From Candidatus Rifleibacteriota bacterium (lineage in GTDB: Bacteria > Muiribacteriota > Ozemobacteria > Ozemobacterales > Ozemobacteraceae), in the NCBI GenBank assembly GCA_012517355.1, contig JAAYVD010000133.1, forward strand, positions 1-35,872: a DNA stretch of 35,872 nt, given 5' to 3'. Below are positions 33,484 through 35,872 of this stretch, piece by piece (within the stretch, counting starts at the first letter, position 1; every line of letters begins with the position of its first letter). The position numbers were made by a program, and so were the translations under genes. The notes beneath the pieces are model-generated. The model searched no databases and was not told the origin of the DNA. It was given only the letters and a program-made list of their open reading frames with translations.

Positions 33484-35469
33484 TCACACCATCAGCATGG
33501 GGCGTTGCCCCTTGATGTCCTCGACGTAGCAGCGCAGCAGTTCGGCGACGCTCCAGGCCTGCGCGAAACAGCCGGCGCAGGTGTGGGGTGGGTTCCCGTC
33601 GAAGATCTCGGAGATGTTGCCGAGGCAGCCCTCCTGGTCGAGGTGGATCTTGAACGGCTCGAGCATGTGCGAGGCGCGCAACTGGGCCTCCATCGAACTC
33701 TGGTGCACCTTCAGGAAACTGGAGATGAACGGCCCGATGAGGAAGGCCCAGACCGTGCCCTGATGGTAGGCCCCGTCACGTTTCTGCCGGTTTCCGTCAT
33801 ACTTGCCCATGTAGAGCGGCTCGTTGGCGGCCAGGCTGCGCAGGCCGTAGCTGGTGTAGAGACGCTCGAAGACCTCGGCCACCACCTGCTTCTCCTGGGG
33901 CGGGTCGAGCAGCGGGAAGGGCAGGTAGACGGCGAAGATCTGGTTGGGGCGGAACGCCCGGTCGGGAGTGCCGTCGGCGGCCAGGCAGTCGAACAGGCAG
34001 CCTTCTTCTTCGCTCCAGAACCGGCGCCGGAAGGAGGTCTTGACCTTGCGGGCGAGGGCTCCGACCTCCCGGGCGTCCTGGTCGAACTTCTCGAGCAGCA
34101 GTTCCGTCACCTTGAGGGCGTTGTACCAGAGGGCATTGATCTCGACCGCCTTGCCGTGGCGCGGCGTGACCACCCAGTCGTCGACCTTGGCGTCCATCCA
34201 GGTGAGCTGCACGCCCTTCTCGCCGGCCAGGACCAGGCCGTCGTCCGGGTCCATCTGGATGCCGAAGCGGGTGCCGTTCTGGAACGCCTCGATGACCGCC
34301 ATCATCGGCCGGAACAGGTTCTCTCGCACGAAGGCGTAGTCGTCGGTGTATTCGATGAACTTGTAGACCGCGTGGAACAACCAGAGCGAGGCGTCGACGC
34401 TGTTGTAGAGAGCCTCGGTCCCCTGGTCGGCGAAGCAGTTGGGCACCAGTCCGTCGCGGATCGACTGGGCGAAGGTTCTGAGGATCGAGCGGGCGTCCTC
34501 GAACCGGCCGGTCACCATGGTCAGGCCGGGCAGCGAGATCAGGGTGTCGCGGCCCCAGTCAGAGAACCACGGGTAGCCGGCCAGGATGGTCTTGCCGCCG
34601 GTGCTGCGGCGGGCGACGATGAACTGGTCGGCGGCCAGCAGGAGGCGGCGCAGGAACGGGTCATCCGACTTCATCGCGGAGGCGACCGCCTCGAGGCGGA
34701 TCTCCTCGCGCCGGCGCAGGTCGACCGGGTTGAATGATCCGACCGGCTGGTCGGAGCAGAGGAGCGAGACCGAGCCGGTGGCGGGTGCCAGACTCAAAAA
34801 GCCGGTCGAGAAGTCGTCCTCGCACGGGTTCAGGCCGCGGTTGGCCTCTTCCGCGAGGTAGATCTCGCGATACCAGGCGGGGGCGCGAACGAAGGTGCCG
34901 CGGTCCCAGGCGAGGGAGAGGGCGGGGGCGTTGGCGAACGGCTGAAAGGTGAAGCCCTGGGCGGTGTAGGTGGCGTCGTCGGAGAACCCCGGGTTCTCGT
35001 ACATGTTGCCGTGGAAGTCGCGGAACAGGAAGTGCGGCCGGATGCGCAGTTCGAGGTCGTCGCGGCCCGACATGACCTTGTAGGTGACGAGGGTCGAGTT
35101 CTGGCCATAGATCATGCACAGGGTCTTGGTCACCAGCACGTCCTGGATCTGGTAGACCCAGGTGGGGAAGGGGTCCCGTTCGAACCGTTCGAGGTGGATG
35201 TGCCCGACCGGGTGGAGGTCCCGGCGGGTGTGGCTGGTCGACAGGGGGAACTCGCGGCCGCCGATCAGCAGGGTTTCCTCGAGGCGCGACACCAGCACGA
35301 TGCGCTCGACGGGGGGGCGGCGCGAGGCCACCAGGATGCCGTGGTAGCGGCGGGTGTTGAGCCCCGTGACGGTGGACGAGGCATACCCGCCGATGCCGTT
35401 GGTGACGAGCCATTCCAGGCGGCTGGCCTGGGTCAGATTGCCGAGGGTATCCCGACCGAGCGAAGCCAT
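33484..35469 (-). CDS. Glycogen debranching enzyme (amylo-alpha-1,6-glucosidase type)
   Basis: This 661-aa cytosolic protein shows the bacterial GDE architecture. An N-terminal beta domain (residues 1-260) starts with the conserved EWLVTNGIGGYASSTVTG and LNTRRYHGILVAS. The (alpha/alpha)6 barrel contains ILAGYPWFSDWGRDTLISLPG, LYNSVDASLWLFHAVYKF, GVQLTWMDAKVDDWVVTPRHG and near the C-terminus RDGAYHQGTVWAFLIGPF. The D and E residues in DWGRDT and WMDAK blocks are the usual active-site acids. It removes alpha-1,6 branch points from glycogen. It is a single gene with GGGAGG before its ATG, and nothing is linked to it but the terminal non-coding region. Confidence 0.95.
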   Translation of the reverse strand: MASLGRDTLGNLTQASRLEWLVTNGIGGYASSTVTGLNTRRYHGILVASRRPPVERIVLVSRLEETLLIGGREFPLSTSHTRRDLHPVGHIHLERFERDPFPTWVYQIQDVLVTKTLCMIYGQNSTLVTYKVMSGRDDLELRIRPHFLFRDFHGNMYENPGFSDDATYTAQGFTFQPFANAPALSLAWDRGTFVRAPAWYREIYLAEEANRGLNPCEDDFSTGFLSLAPATGSVSLLCSDQPVGSFNPVDLRRREEIRLEAVASAMKSDDPFLRRLLLAADQFIVARRSTGGKTILAGYPWFSDWGRDTLISLPGLTMVTGRFEDARSILRTFAQSIRDGLVPNCFADQGTEALYNSVDASLWLFHAVYKFIEYTDDYAFVRENLFRPMMAVIEAFQNGTRFGIQMDPDDGLVLAGEKGVQLTWMDAKVDDWVVTPRHGKAVEINALWYNALKVTELLLEKFDQDAREVGALARKVKTSFRRRFWSEEEGCLFDCLAADGTPDRAFRPNQIFAVYLPFPLLDPPQEKQVVAEVFERLYTSYGLRSLAANEPLYMGKYDGNRQKRDGAYHQGTVWAFLIGPFISSFLKVHQSSMEAQLRASHMLEPFKIHLDQEGCLGNISEIFDGNPPHTCAGCFAQAWSVAELLRCYVEDIKGQRPMLMV

Positions 35470-35744
35470 GGGGCGACCTCCCGTGCGTTGGTGTCCCTTT
35501 ATACCTCGTTTGGGAGGCGAAGGGAATCCCGGGGGAAAAGGGGTAAGAATGAATGATTCGAGGCTGAATGTCTCGGTTTCTGGCGGTCAGGGGGAATGGC
35601 GGTGATTTTGGATTTTGGGAACGTAAGGAGAAGGGGGGACGGAGGGGAAGGGGCGAGCGGGTTGGAAGAGCCGTCGGAAAAAGGATCCGGGCTGGGAGGG
35701 GAGAAGGCAGACGGGGGGGGGGCAGATGAGGGCGAGGACAATTG
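35470..35744. other. Non-coding, purine-skewed region without genes
   Basis: After the debranching-enzyme start no credible gene is present. From about 35620 the plus strand is mostly G and A with several GGGG runs, ending in a nine-G run near 35713-35721. Short open frames here are composition artefacts. A G-quadruplex or triplex structure is possible. No RNA gene is recognised. Confidence 0.6.
35498..35503 (-). promoter_or_regulatory. Possible -10 element for the debranching enzyme
   Basis: TATAAA on the minus strand, five of six consensus, 29 bases before the start codon. No clear -35 is found at 16-18 bases. Confidence 0.4.
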
Positions 35745-35872
35745 GCGAGGACAGAGGGCGAGGACAGAGGGCGAGGACAGAGGGCGAGGACAGAGGGCGA
35801 GGACAGAGGGCGAGGACAGAGGGCGAGGACAGAGGGCGAGGACAGAGGGCGAGGACAGAGGGCGAGGACAGA
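35745..35872 (+). repeat. Perfect 13-bp tandem repeat running off the window
   Basis: The unit GCGAGGACAGAGG repeats about 9.8 times without any mismatch up to the last base, after a related first copy (GGCGAGGACAATT, from 35731). It is a minisatellite; the true length is unknown because the window ends inside it. There are no spacers, so it is not a CRISPR array. Confidence 0.97.

Overview
This is a high-GC bacterial window, coding-dense, with most genes on the minus strand. No rRNA, tRNA, transposase, integrase or CRISPR array was seen. MurJ, a LysM/cysteine-peptidase protein, many signal peptides and a full F-type ATP synthase operon indicate a free-living, peptidoglycan-containing bacterium with active glycogen/starch metabolism. 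The phylum cannot be assigned from this sequence: nothing here is a standard phylogenetic marker apart from the ATP synthase subunits, which would need a tree.

Region 1 (1-9087, minus strand) is the most interesting part. It is one tightly coupled operon of eight genes: a soluble FtsH-like AAA+ metalloprotease, two large unrecognised proteins (407 and 629 aa), a MoxR AAA+ ATPase, a protein resembling a von Willebrand factor A (vWA) partner but lacking a metal-binding MIDAS motif, a small radical-SAM activase-like enzyme, a 101-aa protein and a gene cut by the left edge. Six of the seven junctions are 4-17 base overlaps or gaps of 7-8 bases, and the seventh is a 14-base gap. An extended -10 promoter lies just upstream. 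The FtsH + MoxR + vWA combination matches a class of NTP-dependent 'ternary' systems that I recall being predicted by comparative genomics (FtsH-vWA-MoxR). The radical-SAM arm looks like an unusual addition.

Region 2 (9188-18849) holds a divergent pair of secreted proteins of unknown function; a hybrid REC-PAS-histidine kinase whose best start codon seems to be ATC; a family-4-type glycosyltransferase with seven 13-residue Arg/Gly-rich repeats, overlapping the kinase tail to tail; a PHP-domain phosphoesterase; an exported hypothetical protein; and murJ (lipid II flippase) followed by an M55 D-aminopeptidase, which suggests a peptidoglycan link.

Region 3 (18904-25896) contains a tiny secreted Cys/Gly/Asp-rich protein with its own strong promoter, leader hairpin and terminator; an M28 peptidase - GH13 glycosidase - YjbQ operon; a secreted protein made of seven 18-residue tryptophan-rich repeats; and a LysM/cysteine-peptidase gene with a beta-propeller gene behind it, closed by a strong terminator.

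Region 4 (25920-35469) starts with a cluster of closely packed hairpins, then the complete minus-strand operon atpZ-atpI-atpB-atpE-atpF-atpH-atpA-atpG-atpD-atpC in classical F-type order. The c subunit carries the Gln/Glu-Ser arrangement seen in sodium-binding rings. A glycogen debranching enzyme follows upstream. The last 400 bases are non-coding, strongly purine-skewed and end in a perfect 13-bp tandem repeat that runs off the window.
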